From Bacteroidota bacterium (GTDB lineage: Bacteria; Bacteroidota; Bacteroidia; Flavobacteriales_F; PHOS-HE28): 15,186 nucleotides of DNA. Under the pieces are notes generated by a model. That model saw nothing but the letters and a program-made list of their open reading frames with translations. It ran no database searches and was not told the DNA's origin. The DNA lies in assembly GCA_023428865.1 (NCBI GenBank), contig JAEYWT010000409.1, forward strand, positions 1 to 15,186, in the 5' to 3' direction. The translations under genes were made by a program, and so were the position numbers. Each line of letters opens with the position of its first letter. Positions within the stretch are counted from its first letter, which is position 1. Below, piece after piece: positions 14,997 through 15,186 of the stretch.

Positions 14997-15042
14997 ATAG
15001 ACCAAATATTATCGACGAATGAAAACTAAATATAGACCAAAT
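14997..15042. repeat. Direct repeat ATAGACCAAAT (two copies) upstream of the OmpA-like gene
   Basis: ATAGACCAAAT occurs at 14997-15007 and 15032-15042, 35 bp apart start to start, 39 and 74 bp before the OmpA-like ATG. The segment is AT-rich within GC-rich surroundings and may be a promoter region with paired protein sites, or two TTTG-bearing promoter elements read on the minus strand. The rest of 14959-15186 holds no gene I can support. Confidence 0.35.
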
Positions 15043-15186
15043 TGCTTTAGCCTTCGGATCCAAGCTGCGGGTCCGGCGAAGAATGACATGCACACTGGCA
15101 TCAAAAGGCCAGGTCTTAGCCCCTGTGCTACACCATCTTCAAGCCCGCCAGAACGTGGGGTAAATGAATGTTGCCCCCCCCTCACC

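Noticed and set aside
14959..15093. Extension of the OmpA-like protein upstream to 15093
   Set aside because: It would bury the signal peptide inside the chain, and the extra sequence is AT-rich promoter-like DNA with direct repeats.
15094..15186. Possible end of another minus-strand gene at the right edge, with a run of eight C
   Set aside because: The frames are short, give no recognisable C-terminus, and the C run could hide an indel.
1..15186. CRISPR arrays, tRNA/rRNA genes, insertion sequences, attachment sites
   Set aside because: No regular spaced repeats, cloverleaf-like sequence, transposase or integrase were seen on either strand.

Overview
The window comes from a GC-rich member of the Bacteroidota. 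The clearest evidence is the very large secreted protein at 8102-11857, which ends in a type IX secretion (T9SS) C-terminal sorting domain, a system known only from that phylum. Two genes also carry the Bacteroidota -7 promoter element TAnnTTTG a few bases before their start codons (7601-7608 minus, 12009-12016 plus). No genus can be named from sequence alone.

Region 1 (60-4953, all minus strand, read right to left) is a tight operon for reducing-equivalent metabolism: a duplicated CxxC-type cysteine-rich small protein; a Glu/Leu-family amino-acid dehydrogenase (glutamate dehydrogenase-like) broken by one in-frame TGA; the three subunits of a proton-translocating NAD(P) transhydrogenase (pntA part 1, pntA part 2, pntB); and an Rnk/GreA-like RNA polymerase-binding regulator. 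Most spacings are 3-11 nt or ATGA overlaps. The exception is a 70-nt gap before pntB that holds a perfect 12-bp hairpin. The dehydrogenase makes NAD(P)H while deaminating glutamate (or consumes it in reverse), and the transhydrogenase couples NADH/NADPH exchange to the proton gradient, so the grouping makes metabolic sense.

Region 2 (5116-7595, minus) is a two-gene signalling operon: a soluble histidine kinase with a GAF-like sensor, and an NtrC-type sigma-54 activator whose start overlaps the kinase stop by ATGA. A sigma-54-like site with a defective -12 element lies just before the metabolic operon.

Region 3 (7596-8101) is the only gap above 300 bp. Its kinase-proximal half has coding-like base periodicity with no recognisable protein, and the rest is AT-richer and empty. 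Region 4 is the 1251-residue T9SS cargo protein (two beta-propeller-like regions around an Ig-like middle), divergent from a solitary polytopic membrane protein (12026-13456, plus) that resembles GT-C enzymes in layout. Region 5 (13722-14958, minus) is an OmpA-family envelope protein with a signal peptide and a frameshift near its middle.

No tRNA, rRNA, CRISPR array, insertion sequence or convincing U-tract terminator was found. The two disrupted genes may be real mutations or sequence errors. The sequence alone cannot decide.
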